This document shows, piece after piece, positions 1 to 9,102 of a stretch of 64,000 nucleotides of DNA (within the stretch, counting starts at the first letter, position 1; each line of letters starts with the position of its first letter). The notes below the pieces were generated by a model that searched no databases, was not told where the DNA came from, and saw only the letters and a program-made list of their open reading frames with translations. The translations under genes and the position numbers were made by a program. The stretch is from Coraliomargarita algicola. Lineage in GTDB: Bacteria > Verrucomicrobiota > Verrucomicrobiia > Opitutales > Coraliomargaritaceae. The DNA lies in NCBI RefSeq assembly GCF_033878955.1, contig NZ_CP138858.1, positions 3,003,001 to 3,067,000 of the forward strand, written 5' to 3'.

Positions 1-1
1 G

Positions 2-1402
2 AGGCGCGCAGAACGTACCTCAGAGATTCAGACATTTCTAGAGGGGCGCGGCGATGCTGACCCGACTGGTACTACTGAAGCAGGTACTGGAATCACTAAT
101 GCAAATTTGCGTAACGGTAGCCGTTCGATTCGTGGTACTTCGGCGGCGATTCGCGATATAGACGCGCTTTACTTGTCTACTGATCTAGAGCCTGCAGAAT
201 GGATAAAGCTTAACTTCGGGTATCGCTTCGAAGACTCTATTCTTTCGGTCGATAGTAGGACGATTTTGGATAGCTCGAATTCTTTGGCGAATGTCTTTCG
301 CCAATATGATGCCGCTCGAGCGGAAATTGCCTCAAATCCTAGTGCAGACAGTTCATTCTACGTCCGTGCTGCCGAGGCTGACGTTCTCAACGTTGAGGAC
401 GGGCAACGTTTTATTCTCGGCGACAGCATTGCTCGAGACCTCGAAGATCGAGTTTACTTGCCAAGTGCTAACCTCACTTTGACACCAACTAAAGGTATGC
501 AATTAAAGCTGGGCTACTACGAGACCTTGAATCGCCCATCTTTTCGTGAAATCACCCCGGATATTTTCGTTGATGTAGGCACTGGTGACCAGCTCGGAGG
601 CAATCCATTTTTACAATCTTCGACTGCCGATAATTACGATTTTCGCGTCGAGCTTTATCCTGAGCAGTTCGAATTTTCACTCCCCTTTGGAGAGGCTTTG
701 TTCCATGCCGATGATATGATCGGAGTCAGTCTTTTCCGTAAGGAGATTGAGAATCCCATCGAATTTTTGCGTCCTACTGATCGTAACCTCGATGAGATTC
801 CATTTAATAACCCTGAAGGTGCGGTGGCCGAAGGAATCGAATTTGAATTCAGTAAAAATTTAGGTTTTGTGCCGATTCCCTATGCCGAATTTTTCACTTT
901 TGGCGGGAACATGTCGTTTACTTCTGCGATGGTCGGAGTTTCCGACGCAGAAAAAGCTTTGTTGGGGCTTAACGTCAATACGGACGAGGCTCAGCTTGAT
1001 GACGAGCGTCAGCTCGCTGAGCAACCTGATCGAATTCTGAATTTTAATCTGACCTATGAGCACCCGGATTACGGCACGCGTGTCACACTTGCTTATAACA
1101 AAAAATCCGAAATCTTGGAAGCGATCGGCTCCGAGCAAGATTATGATGCTTTTCGTGGTCCGACAGAACGATTGGATTTAATCGTTAGTCACGCATTCGA
1201 AAATGGGCTGACTCTTAATTTTTCGATCAAAAACCTTCTGGATGAAGGTTATGAAACCTATTTCCGTAATCGTGCTCCGGATTACAGTTCAGGAAATATC
1301 AGCAATATGGAAAACCCCGATGAGTTTGGGCAGGATCAGCCCCGGAAATCAGTCGATACGGTCGGCCGCTCGTTCTCATTCTCCGTCGCTTATGACTTCT
1401 AG
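2..1402 (+). CDS. TonB-dependent receptor, C-terminal part (5' end outside window)
   Basis: The reading frame is open from the first bases of the window, so the signal peptide, TonB box and plug lie upstream. The visible part is the C-terminal portion of an outer-membrane beta-barrel: alternating aromatic and polar strands, many acidic loops, 'LNFGYRFEDS' and 'LKLGYYETLNRPSFRE' type strand motifs, and the terminal strand SFSFSVAYDF, whose final phenylalanine is the usual BAM recognition residue. Such receptors import a scarce ligand using TonB/ExbBD energy; the ligand cannot be told from this part. The TonB operon at 7.7-13 kb could energise it. An RFED/NRPSFRE pattern is common in the large receptors of Verrucomicrobiota and Proteobacteria (family knowledge). 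Class assignment is firm, substrate unknown. Confidence 0.9.
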   Translation, partial: RRAERTSEIQTFLEGRGDADPTGTTEAGTGITNANLRNGSRSIRGTSAAIRDIDALYLSTDLEPAEWIKLNFGYRFEDSILSVDSRTILDSSNSLANVFRQYDAARAEIASNPSADSSFYVRAAEADVLNVEDGQRFILGDSIARDLEDRVYLPSANLTLTPTKGMQLKLGYYETLNRPSFREITPDIFVDVGTGDQLGGNPFLQSSTADNYDFRVELYPEQFEFSLPFGEALFHADDMIGVSLFRKEIENPIEFLRPTDRNLDEIPFNNPEGAVAEGIEFEFSKNLGFVPIPYAEFFTFGGNMSFTSAMVGVSDAEKALLGLNVNTDEAQLDDERQLAEQPDRILNFNLTYEHPDYGTRVTLAYNKKSEILEAIGSEQDYDAFRGPTERLDLIVSHAFENGLTLNFSIKNLLDEGYETYFRNRAPDYSSGNISNMENPDEFGQDQPRKSVDTVGRSFSFSVAYDF

Positions 1403-1520
1403 ATTCTTGTCACAGAATCGTAACGAGAAAGGCGTCTCTCTTTGACATTAATAGTATAAATTCTGGGCTCATTCGAAAGCTCGAATGTTCCTAAAGTTAA
1501 AAAATCACAAAATAACAAAC

Positions 1521-3218
1521 ATGAAAAAACTTATCTCCTCAACTTTGCTTGCGAGTTTGGCTGCGGCCTCTTCTCAGGCGGCCATCGTTCAAGTGACTGC
1601 CGACATTACATCGGACACCACATGGACCTCATCGAATGAATATATCCTCACTGACATCATTTATGTTCGCGACGGAGCCACATTGACCATCGGCGAAGGC
1701 ACTATCATTCGTGGTGAGCCCTCAAGTGGCAACTTTACTTTTGACCCAGGTGCGCTGGTTATTACCACTTCAGGTCGCATCAATGCTCAAGGAACATCCA
1801 CCAATCCAATTATTTTTACCACTGCTGCTGTCGATTCTAACCTTGATGGTATCGCGGATGGTTACGATTTTTTCGAGGATGACAATGGCACACCTGATAA
1901 CGCCGACGACGATTCGAATCGTGTGGTTGCCGATCAAACAGTCGTCACTGGTGGTGTTCTACAGAACGGCCCGTTTTTGGATGCTAATCCTGCAACCAGC
2001 CCACTACCAGCAGCGCTCTATACAGGTAGCGGTGAGTTTGACCCGATCCAGACTTTTGTCGATGGTAGCGGCGATACGGTCGGCCTTGAATATCGTCAAC
2101 TTTGGGGGGGGGTTATTATCCTTGGTGAAGCTCCGATCAATTCTGACGTGACTGCAGCTGGCGGTCTCAACCGACAGTTCATCGAAGGTCTTCCTGAGGA
2201 TGAAGCACTCTCCGGTTACGGAGGTTTTAATCCAAACGACAACTCTGGTGTGTTCTCCTACGTGTCGATTCGTCACGGTGGTGAAGTTATCGGTTCTGGT
2301 AATGAAATCAACGGTCTCACCATGGGGGGTGTTGGCTTCGGCACGCAGATCGACCACGTCGATGTTTACTGCAACGCGGACGATGGCTTCGAGTGGTTTG
2401 GTGGAACAGTCAACACGAAGTACTTGACCTCTATCTTCAACAATGACGATGCCTTCGACGTTGATGAAGGTTTCACTGGCCTCGGCCAATTTTGGTTCGC
2501 GCTTATGAATGCTGACACCGAGAACGGTGACAAGGGCGCCGAGCACGATGGTGAAACTGGCGACGGTAACGACGCTACTTTCAGCACTTCGTTTTCCATT
2601 CCGAAAACTTATATGGTTGTTTACAACGCTACCTACATCGGTAACCCAAACAAATCGACTGAGGCTTTCCGTCTTCGCGACAATTGGGGTGGTGAATATC
2701 ATAATTCCATCTTCTATGGCTTTGGTGGCAGCGATGCGATCGAATTCGAATCCGATGGTGAAGGCCGTTTCTTAGGCGGTGAAATCATCTTCAGTGGCAA
2801 CACTTTCTTCGATCCGAACAAAGGTTTGACTGCTGCCAGCTATGGTAAGTCTGCTTCCGGTGGCTTCGTTGAAACTGCGCTCGATAGCATCTTCAGCTCC
2901 ACCTTCGGCACAACTACTGCAAACTTCATCAAGGACCCCGCCTTCCGTAGCCTCAACCGTCGTGATACGACTGCAGATGGCTCTGGCCTCTCTACAGTCG
3001 GTGTGAATCCAACTCCAACCGATGCTCAAGCACGTGCCAACAATGGCGGCGGCGGTTCCTTCGGTGTTCCAGTCACCTCGACATTCTTCGATGCAACGCC
3101 GAACTACAAGGGTGCGTTTGATCCATCCACAGGCACCACGCTCTGGACAACTGGCTGGACTGCACTGAATGCACGTGGCGTTCTCGTTGATCGTCCAGAC
3201 GGCAACAGCATTAACTAG
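1521..3218 (+). CDS. secreted beta-helix-like surface protein next to TonB receptor
   Basis: The product is about 565 aa. I chose the ATG at 1521 because it opens directly into a signal peptide (MKKLISSTLLASLAAAS, cleaved near SQA-A); an upstream in-frame ATG at 1485 would add 12 polar residues. After the signal, the motif 'TWTSSNEYILTDIIYVRDG' followed by 'ATLTIGEGTIIRGEP' is typical of a family of secreted right-handed beta-helix-like proteins often found beside TonB-dependent receptors in Bacteroidota and Proteobacteria. Asp/Asn-rich stretches (DDNGTPDNADDDSN, NADTENGDKGAEHDG) may bind calcium. It follows the receptor by 118 bp on the same strand and may be co-expressed as a surface partner. 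No enzymatic motif was recognised and the function is unknown. Confidence 0.75.
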   Translation: MKKLISSTLLASLAAASSQAAIVQVTADITSDTTWTSSNEYILTDIIYVRDGATLTIGEGTIIRGEPSSGNFTFDPGALVITTSGRINAQGTSTNPIIFTTAAVDSNLDGIADGYDFFEDDNGTPDNADDDSNRVVADQTVVTGGVLQNGPFLDANPATSPLPAALYTGSGEFDPIQTFVDGSGDTVGLEYRQLWGGVIILGEAPINSDVTAAGGLNRQFIEGLPEDEALSGYGGFNPNDNSGVFSYVSIRHGGEVIGSGNEINGLTMGGVGFGTQIDHVDVYCNADDGFEWFGGTVNTKYLTSIFNNDDAFDVDEGFTGLGQFWFALMNADTENGDKGAEHDGETGDGNDATFSTSFSIPKTYMVVYNATYIGNPNKSTEAFRLRDNWGGEYHNSIFYGFGGSDAIEFESDGEGRFLGGEIIFSGNTFFDPNKGLTAASYGKSASGGFVETALDSIFSSTFGTTTANFIKDPAFRSLNRRDTTADGSGLSTVGVNPTPTDAQARANNGGGGSFGVPVTSTFFDATPNYKGAFDPSTGTTLWTTGWTALNARGVLVDRPDGNSIN

Positions 3219-3297
3219 CCGACTTTGGCAGCAGGAGGCGCTGGAGATCCCAGCGCTTCCTTTGTCTGCAAGAAATAAAACATAAATAGAAATTAAT

Positions 3298-3987
3298 ATG
3301 AAAAAAACAATACTAACATTAGCTGCGCTTGCAGGAATTGCTTCCTTCGCGCAGGCACAGCTGCAATTCGTAGCTGCTTGGGATTTTACGTCCCCCAGTG
3401 GATTCACATCGCTTGACGTCAATGATGACTTCGCAGCCGAAACAGAATTAGCCGCCGATTACGCGGGTTCCGGTTTATTTCAGTGGGCCAATGTCACTGA
3501 AGATACTTCGGGGTTCTACAGTGCCCATTGGAATGATGTGAATTCCGCCGATATATTTGCTGACAATTCCGGTCTTACCCAGCTCGGTGATGGAACTGGC
3601 TTCCGTGTTGTGGCAAATCCAGACACGAACGCGATTCTTACCTTCACTGGTTTAGATTTCTCTGGCTTGTCAGGTGCGAATCTTGATTTCGCAGCTGGGG
3701 TGCAGAACTTCGATGGATTGACTACACTTAACTTCGGTGGCGATCTCTCCGGGTCGATTGACTTGAGTGGCACAGGAACGGCCTACAATGTCGACTTGTC
3801 GGCGTTGGAAGGTAATTCCAACGCAACCTTCACCATTCAGTTCTCGAACTTTAGCGGTAATGAAAATGTTGTTTTGGATAACTTCCAATTCACTGGAACT
3901 GCAGTTCCTGAGCCTTCGGCCTTTGCTGCCATTTTTGGCGCTATCGCGATGGGGGTGGCTGCTACCCGTCGTCGGGCACGTAAGTAG
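3298..3987 (+). CDS. PEP-CTERM sorting domain protein
   Basis: A 229-aa secreted protein with an N-terminal signal peptide (MKKTILTLAALAGIASFAQA) and a C-terminal sorting tripartite signal: VPEPS, a hydrophobic segment (AFAAIFGAIAMGVAAT) and a basic tail RRRARK. In PEP-CTERM/exosortase systems this tail is cut and the protein is delivered to the exterior, often into exopolysaccharide. The middle is a low-complexity, Gly/Asn/Asp-rich beta domain without a recognised enzyme motif (LTFTGLDFSGLSGANLDF). It lies 79 bp after the beta-helix-like protein and before a strong terminator, so receptor, surface protein and PEP-CTERM protein may form one transcription unit. No exosortase gene is in the window. 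Confidence 0.85.
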   Translation: MKKTILTLAALAGIASFAQAQLQFVAAWDFTSPSGFTSLDVNDDFAAETELAADYAGSGLFQWANVTEDTSGFYSAHWNDVNSADIFADNSGLTQLGDGTGFRVVANPDTNAILTFTGLDFSGLSGANLDFAAGVQNFDGLTTLNFGGDLSGSIDLSGTGTAYNVDLSALEGNSNATFTIQFSNFSGNENVVLDNFQFTGTAVPEPSAFAAIFGAIAMGVAATRRRARK

Positions 3988-4013
3988 TCCAGCGTAAATT
4001 TGAGTCTTTTTAC

Positions 4014-4043
4014 AAAGGCGCGGGCATAGCCCGCGCCTTTTTT
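4014..4043 (+). terminator. Rho-independent terminator after PEP-CTERM gene
   Basis: A 12-bp perfect stem (AAAGGCGCGGGC / GCCCGCGCCTTT) with a 3-base loop is followed by a T run. It lies 26 bp after the stop codon of the PEP-CTERM gene and closes the plus-strand unit. Confidence 0.9.
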
Positions 4044-4689
4044 GATGCTTATTGCATCAGCTCAGCGATTAATAAGCTCGGTGTCTGCCTGTGGCCCGAT
4101 CCCGTAGTTTTTATAGTTTTACAGGATCGCGTAGATGATGGCAGGACGTTGTCTGGCGTCGGGATGTCCTATGAAGAGCAAATTTTACATCCCGAGTTTA
4201 CTCGGTCGCACTGCTTACTCGGCGGCGTCATGCTCTTTGATCTGATCTTGATCCAGCGTAGATGCCTGCATGAGCAGTTCGTCGATTCTTTGTCTTCCTT
4301 CTACTTGCTTTTTGTGTGCAAGCTAGTGCAACTGTAAACTTGGTCAGTGCCGTAGAGCTTTGAGCATAGCGTAACGGCCAGTATTGTCAGTCGCACGATC
4401 TCACGCCTGTCCATTTTCTTTCGGCGCAGTAGTAGCTTGCGTTCAAATGGCTACCCTGGCGTTCCGCTGAAAGTTTTTTGATTGTTACACTTGATCTAAT
4501 CTACGTAGCGTTAAAAGTAATTTAGAGGGTATAACCTAAATGAGATGATTATTCATAAATTCTAGGCATTTAACTTTTGCCGCAGATCCACCGCCGCCAC
4601 AGCGCTCAAAACTACTTTGATTTTGCGAATTGCATCATGACACCATCGCCCAAAGCAATTCAATCGTATCGTGGGGGGAGGATTTTCGC
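4044..4689. other. gene-free gap between convergent units
   Basis: About 650 bp between the terminator and the convergent secreted-protein genes. Only short, out-of-context open frames are present on either strand. No RNA gene or repeat was recognised here. Confidence 0.5.
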
Positions 4690-5442
4690 TTATTTGGCTA
4701 AGGCTTCGTCCAGCGTCGAAGAAGCGCCCAATCGCTTTCCACTCTTAGCGAGTAGGAGGAAATCATGTCCGGCTTCCCTCTCTGTATAGACTGCTTGGAG
4801 GAAGCCCTTCTGAAAAATGGGTACAACAACTGGGTGAGGTATTCTTGTTGTTGTCACGAAATCATAAAACTCCTGATTTTTCATGAATTCTTCGAAAACC
4901 AGAATAGGCTCAATGTTCTTTGCTTCTAGTGTTTCCTTATGTTCTTCCAGTTTATAAAGCAGGGTCATTAGAGTTTCCTCATCGGCGCTTGTTCGGCAAA
5001 TGAGGAAAGCTTCAAAGCGGCTCAATTCAGCCTCTGGGACAGCCTTATTCTCGTCGTAATCAAAGTCGAACACTCGGCGGCCGATCTGGTTCAAAAAGTT
5101 GCTGAAGTTTCCAGCTTTTTCCGACTCGGCTTGGTGAGTCGCCACAAGACTAGAAAAATTCGTGCCCTCTGCTGCGATCAGAAAAGTGCCTGCTCGATCC
5201 ACGATAGCTAGCATACCATCCTCGTAGGCGCGGATTAAAACCAATGGCAAGCCAGCTCGAAGTAGACGTTTACCTTCATCGGAGTATAGATCCTGCTCTA
5301 GTTCCACATGTGATGGCCATAATTTGTCCTGAGCGTAAACATATTCATAAGAGCCTGTCGCATCCAGTGATTCGGCTGAAGCTCCGACTAGGGAGAGGCA
5401 GGATGCGACTAGATGAAATGAAAATTTAGTGTATGCTTTCAT
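4690..5442 (-). CDS. secreted hypothetical protein, possibly thioredoxin-fold
   Basis: A 250-aa protein with a signal peptide (MKAYTKFSFHLVASCLSLVGASA). The C-terminal half ('EAFLICRTSADEETLMTLL ... EPILVFEEFM ... RIPHPVVVPIF') has the strand-helix-strand order and a cis-Pro-like 'IPHPVV' that suggest a thioredoxin-like fold, but there is no CXXC, so redox activity is unlikely. The N-terminal half contains 'LRAGLPLVLIRAYEDGMLAIVDRAGTFLIA', which resembles a small SH3-like barrel repeat. It is 19 bp downstream of another secreted protein gene on the same strand and is probably co-transcribed with it. I do not recognise the family; the fold suggestion is inference. Confidence 0.6.
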   Translation of the reverse strand: MKAYTKFSFHLVASCLSLVGASAESLDATGSYEYVYAQDKLWPSHVELEQDLYSDEGKRLLRAGLPLVLIRAYEDGMLAIVDRAGTFLIAAEGTNFSSLVATHQAESEKAGNFSNFLNQIGRRVFDFDYDENKAVPEAELSRFEAFLICRTSADEETLMTLLYKLEEHKETLEAKNIEPILVFEEFMKNQEFYDFVTTTRIPHPVVVPIFQKGFLQAVYTEREAGHDFLLLAKSGKRLGASSTLDEALAK

Positions 5443-5461
5443 GTGAATTTAAAATTGTTAG

Positions 5462-6211
5462 TTATTTTTCGGTGAGCAGCCGATTCATGTCTTCTGTCGA
5501 GGCGCCGCTCGCGATCATGGATTCTATCTCTTTCAAATCGACCGATTTGTCGATGCCCCAGCGAGGCGTATTCTGTTTATTGCGACCAGTCATGATTGGA
5601 GGAAATTCGATTTTAAAAAATTCATCGTAGTTGATCGCATCTCCCATTTCTGGTAAGAAATCATTGAGCTCCGAGAGTGAAGGGTTCTGAGCGAGGAAGC
5701 GTCTGAGTTGTTCGACCTTGCGGTTATCTTTAACGAGTCGTCCGGTTTCTTGACTCAGAGTACTTTGGATTAATCGCTCGCTCATCTCGTAAACCTTCTG
5801 GTTAAGTGGACTTATTTGCATGCTTTCGAGCGCGATAAAATGTCTGCTATTTTCGAATTCCTTGAGTAATAATGTGTGTGCTTGCTGATTCCATGAAATG
5901 ACTAATTCTTTTTTAGTCGGGTTAAATGCCTCCACTTTAAAGCCGGAGCGTACCTGTCCAATTTGAGCCCACCAGGAACCGCCCATCTCCATGTCACGCA
6001 GACTGAAGTAAGAAGTTCCATTGATTATGTAATAACCTCGAAATTCGACTGGGATGGAGAAGTTTACGGCTGTAGCTCGAGGCATATTGTTTTTTGAATC
6101 TATACCCATGGAGAGCTGCGGAATTACGAATGCAAGTAGGAGAGCGAGCGCACATCTTTTAAGACTCAGCGTATTGTCGATCTCTTTGGTATGAAAATTC
6201 TGCATAGTCAT
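5462..6211 (-). CDS. secreted hypothetical protein
   Basis: A 249-aa protein with a short polar N-terminus followed by a hydrophobic signal segment (RCALALLLAFVIPQLSMG). Residues 45-100 contain 'IPVEFRGYYIINGTSYFSL' and 'GSWWAQIGQVRSGFKVEAFN', a small beta domain whose pattern recurs in the truncated gene at 6468-6722 ('VPIEIRGIMAYQGQYQFSV ... RSWVATI'). The C-terminal half is charged and helical. The pattern 'EFRGxxxxxGxxxFSL...W' is seen in secreted Verrucomicrobiota proteins of unknown role. First gene of a likely two-gene unit with the 250-aa protein downstream. Function unknown. Confidence 0.6.
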   Translation of the reverse strand: MTMQNFHTKEIDNTLSLKRCALALLLAFVIPQLSMGIDSKNNMPRATAVNFSIPVEFRGYYIINGTSYFSLRDMEMGGSWWAQIGQVRSGFKVEAFNPTKKELVISWNQQAHTLLLKEFENSRHFIALESMQISPLNQKVYEMSERLIQSTLSQETGRLVKDNRKVEQLRRFLAQNPSLSELNDFLPEMGDAINYDEFFKIEFPPIMTGRNKQNTPRWGIDKSVDLKEIESMIASGASTEDMNRLLTEK

Positions 6212-6414
6212 GCTGGCAGATGAGCATACGGAACGCTCCCGCAGTGCGAGACTTTTTGAGTGACAATAAGGTTACATGCTTCGCGCATTTGTATAGTATT
6301 AATGGCCACTGCTATGTATAATGTGATGATCCGAACCTTGGACAGTTTGCAGCGTTGGGTAGAAGTTTCTCTCGTGGCGTCTTCTATTCTTCAGTCTAGC
6401 TCTGGCATCGTCTC

Positions 6415-6490
6415 CTAGTCACGGATATAGATGTAGTCATACTTAACAGCGCGCCAGAGCCGCTGGATCATGATGTTGTCCTTTTGCCGT
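6415..6490 (-). mobile_element. decayed IS3-family transposase remnant
   Basis: Read on the minus strand from about 6485 down to the stop at 6417-6415, the sequence encodes DNIMIQRLWRAVKYDYIYI followed by RD and stop. 'D-N-x-x-x-x-RLWR-x-VKY-x-x-x-Y' is the signature around the last catalytic Glu region of IS3-family (rve) transposases, where it normally reads ERLWRSVKYE. Here the usual E is Q and the frame ends early. The flanking minus-strand sequence to about 6310 could be the rest of the element but is not readable. The remnant abuts the truncated gene at 6468-6722. Confidence 0.6.
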
Positions 6491-6722
6491 ACATATTGAT
6501 TATAGTGGCGACCCATGAGCGTGCGCGGGTCTGTTCATTGTAGACTGAAAATTGGTACTGGCCCTGGTAGGCCATGATCCCTCGGATTTCAATCGGCACG
6601 CCTTCGTTTATGTTTACGCTGGCGTCCGTCGGACTGGCGCATAGCGAGCTGAGTGAAAGGCACACTATGTGAGTCCGCGGTGAGAGGTGCTTCAATGCAT
6701 GATTAATCAATCTGGCCTTCAT
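6468..6722 (-). pseudogene. truncated secreted protein gene interrupted by IS3 remnant
   Basis: An 84-aa frame begins with a possible signal region (IVCLSLSSLCASPTDA) and then 'VPIEIRGIMAYQGQYQFSV', matching the beta-domain start of the 249-aa protein at 5462-6211 (IPVEFRGYYIINGTSYFSL). About ten residues after the conserved 'SWVATI' the frame runs into the IS3-family remnant and stops in a different frame from the transposase. I infer a paralogue cut by an insertion element that later decayed. It could still be expressed as a short protein. Confidence 0.45.
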
Positions 6723-6785
6723 GGATGTTGTGTGCCTGCGCTTCTCTATTCTACTGACTCATCCCGCAGCGCTCTATTCAAGAGT

Positions 6786-7550
6786 TTAGTTGTTGGCAGT
6801 TTGTAGCGGATCACCGGCATTGAAATATTCCTTATAGATGCCTACACCGATCTCGATTGATTTCACATCCATGATGGATGTTCCTGTGCTTTTCGCGGTA
6901 ATCGTAGTGCGAGTCGGGAGGTAGACGCCTTGACGCTCTGTGTAATTATAGAATGAAGTTTCTGTTATGTCTGTAGGTGTTTGAATGTGATGCGCGAGTA
7001 AGTGATAGCTGTCTCTGGATACAAAGAAACGATGTGTATGCTGTCTTTCGCTTTGTTCGATTTCCATTACGAATGCATTTTGTCCTTCGAAATTCTCTGT
7101 ACCTGCTAAATGTATCCTAGCACCATTATGCCACAATTTGATCAGTGGCGGTAGGACTCCGGAGTCGGCAAGTAAGTCTGAGGCAGCTGCATCGTCGAGG
7201 GGCTTGCGGAGCATTTCAGTGGCTCCTGCGAGTCTCGTCGCGGTCCATCCATTGTGGCCATCATGCGCAAGAATCATTTGGTACATTTCGTTATTCGGTC
7301 CGGGGATGGTGATGGTGGCTCGAATTTGATTGGGACGCTTTTTGACTATGACGAGATCTACCGTCTTGCCTTGGCGCTCAATGCTACCACTGAGTCGAAT
7401 GCTTTCGACGAGATCCCAGTTGTCCGGCCCTCCTGTGGCTTCCAGGTGCTTTTGTAGGATATTATTCAACGCAGGCGATTCTGTGGCTGTGGTAATATTT
7501 CCTAGAGCGAATAGAATGAGCAGTAGGGCGAATTTAAGTTTTGGTTTCAC
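6786..7550 (-). CDS. LolA-like outer-membrane lipoprotein-sorting fold protein
   Basis: A 254-aa protein with a signal peptide (KFALLLILFALGNITTATES) and the opening 'ILQKHLEATGGPDNWDLVESIRLSG', typical of periplasmic proteins with the LolA/LppX-like half-barrel (also seen in DUF4292-like proteins). Half-barrel strands continue as 'TVDLVIVKKRPNQIRATITI', 'GWTATRLAG' and 'YHLLAHHIQTP'. Such proteins bind lipids or hydrophobic ligands between the membranes. It is the next gene downstream of the TonB operon on the same strand, after 144 bp, so it may be part of it. The ligand is not known. Confidence 0.65.
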   Translation of the reverse strand: MKPKLKFALLLILFALGNITTATESPALNNILQKHLEATGGPDNWDLVESIRLSGSIERQGKTVDLVIVKKRPNQIRATITIPGPNNEMYQMILAHDGHNGWTATRLAGATEMLRKPLDDAAASDLLADSGVLPPLIKLWHNGARIHLAGTENFEGQNAFVMEIEQSERQHTHRFFVSRDSYHLLAHHIQTPTDITETSFYNYTERQGVYLPTRTTITAKSTGTSIMDVKSIEIGVGIYKEYFNAGDPLQTANN

Positions 7551-7694
7551 TGCATCACCATAGCTTAGCTAGCGTTTGCGGGCAATGAACATGGAGGTGA
7601 CTTTAGTGAAGCTTAGGTGTCCCGTGACGGTGCCGTGACGGGAGGGATGATAACGGGTGTCGATTGAGTGACAGCTTGGCGTCTGACCAAGGAT

Positions 7695-9044
7695 TTAGCC
7701 TTGGCTGCGAGCGGCTTTTTCGACGCGTTGTGCATAGTCTTCGAGATTGCTGTCAGACTTGAGCTTGAGCGCGCGGCGCAGTAAAGGTAGAGCTTCTTTG
7801 TAATCGCCATTGCGGACGCGTGCTTGTGCGTGTGCCACCAGTGCTTCGCGTTCGAAGGCTTCGATCTTTTCGGCTTGTTCGTAGCGGTTGATGGCTTTGG
7901 CCATGTCGCCTTGGTCTGCGTAGAAATTTGCTAGTTCGATGAGTGCATCGCCATTGAGTGAATCGCGTTCGACGATTTGCGAGAGTAGTTTAACGGCCGC
8001 CTCGTCGTCACCCTCGGCGCGTGCGATCTTGGCTTCAAGTGTGAGGAGCGTGAGTTCGTCTGATTCGGGCAGATCCAGTTTTTCTCGGATCTTAGCAATG
8101 ATACTCTTGGATTGGTCGAAGTTACCGCTGCGGGTGAGTAATTCGGCGGCGCGGAGCAGTGCTTTACTGTCGCTGGCATTCGCAAGTTCGGTGGCGGCTA
8201 GATAGGCTTCCAGCGCCAGATCGGGCGAATTGTTGTTCATGTATATATCGCCAAGCAATGTGAGTGTGCTCAAGTCGGCAGCCCCCATGCGACGAACGAT
8301 CTCCAGGTTTTTGGCGGCTGCAAGTGGCTCTCCTTTGCCCAGGTATGCGTTGCCTTGTAGCATCCAATAGTCGGCGTTGTTTGGCTCGTCGAGTAAGAGT
8401 GTATCAAAGAGTGCGATGGCGTCGGCGTAGCGTTCTGTTTCCAGTAGGCAGCGTGCGAGCCCCACCTTCCAGTCGGTGACCTCGGGTTGCATCAGGATGG
8501 CTTGGCGGTAGGCCGCTTCGGCAGGGTAGTAGCGTTCTTGTGTGAGGTAGCCGTATCCAAGTAGTCCATACGAACGACCGTCGACTTCGCCGAGTTCGAG
8601 TGCTTTGGAAATGGTTTTGATCGCTTTGTCGAAGTCACCCTGTTGCACCTGCACTAAGCCCAGGTTTTTGTAGGCACGGCGGAAGTCGGGATGCTTGACG
8701 ATGGCGTTGCCGTAGTATTGTTCGGCCTTGGAGAGGTTGCCATCTTGAAAGTAAAGGTTGCCAAGGATGAAGTCGAAGGCGGCGCTACTGCTTTGGGTGA
8801 TCTGTGGTTCTAAGGCTTGAATCGCTGCTTTGGGGCTGGCTTTTATGAGGTCGATTAGGTTGCGTAGTGCTTCCTTTTCTTCGTCGGAAATTTGTGGCTC
8901 CGCACCAGCAAGGAAGCCATAGCTGCCTAGGAATTCTTTTTGAAAACTTGGGTCGCTCCAGAGTTGGTGATTTGGAGTGGATTGGGCTGTGAGCGAGCTG
9001 GCTGTGATGCCTGCGGAGAAGAGAAGTGCGGTGATCTTGTTCAT
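7695..9044 (-). CDS. TPR protein of the TonB operon
   Basis: A 449-aa periplasmic protein with a signal peptide (ITALLFSAGITASSLTAQS) followed by about nine tetratricopeptide repeats from roughly residue 85 to 440 ('FILGNLYFQDGNLSKAEQYY', 'RAYKNLGLVQVQQGDFDKAI', 'SYGLLGYGYLTQERYYPAE'). In the Vibrio TonB2 cluster the last gene encodes a TPR protein needed for full function, and this gene holds the same last position here, 58 bp after tonB. Its likely role is as a scaffold for the TonB complex (inference from order and family). It is followed by a LolA-like gene. Confidence 0.8.
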   Translation of the reverse strand: MNKITALLFSAGITASSLTAQSTPNHQLWSDPSFQKEFLGSYGFLAGAEPQISDEEKEALRNLIDLIKASPKAAIQALEPQITQSSSAAFDFILGNLYFQDGNLSKAEQYYGNAIVKHPDFRRAYKNLGLVQVQQGDFDKAIKTISKALELGEVDGRSYGLLGYGYLTQERYYPAEAAYRQAILMQPEVTDWKVGLARCLLETERYADAIALFDTLLLDEPNNADYWMLQGNAYLGKGEPLAAAKNLEIVRRMGAADLSTLTLLGDIYMNNNSPDLALEAYLAATELANASDSKALLRAAELLTRSGNFDQSKSIIAKIREKLDLPESDELTLLTLEAKIARAEGDDEAAVKLLSQIVERDSLNGDALIELANFYADQGDMAKAINRYEQAEKIEAFEREALVAHAQARVRNGDYKEALPLLRRALKLKSDSNLEDYAQRVEKAARSQG

Positions 9045-9102
9045 GGAAAAGGATTGCGAATTTTAAACTGATAACTGGAGAACTGAAAACGAGTGAACGG
9101 TC

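Noticed and set aside
4149..4337. A 62-codon plus-strand frame in the gap after the PEP-CTERM gene
   Set aside because: Composition is not protein-like, there is no start context and a strong terminator lies upstream.
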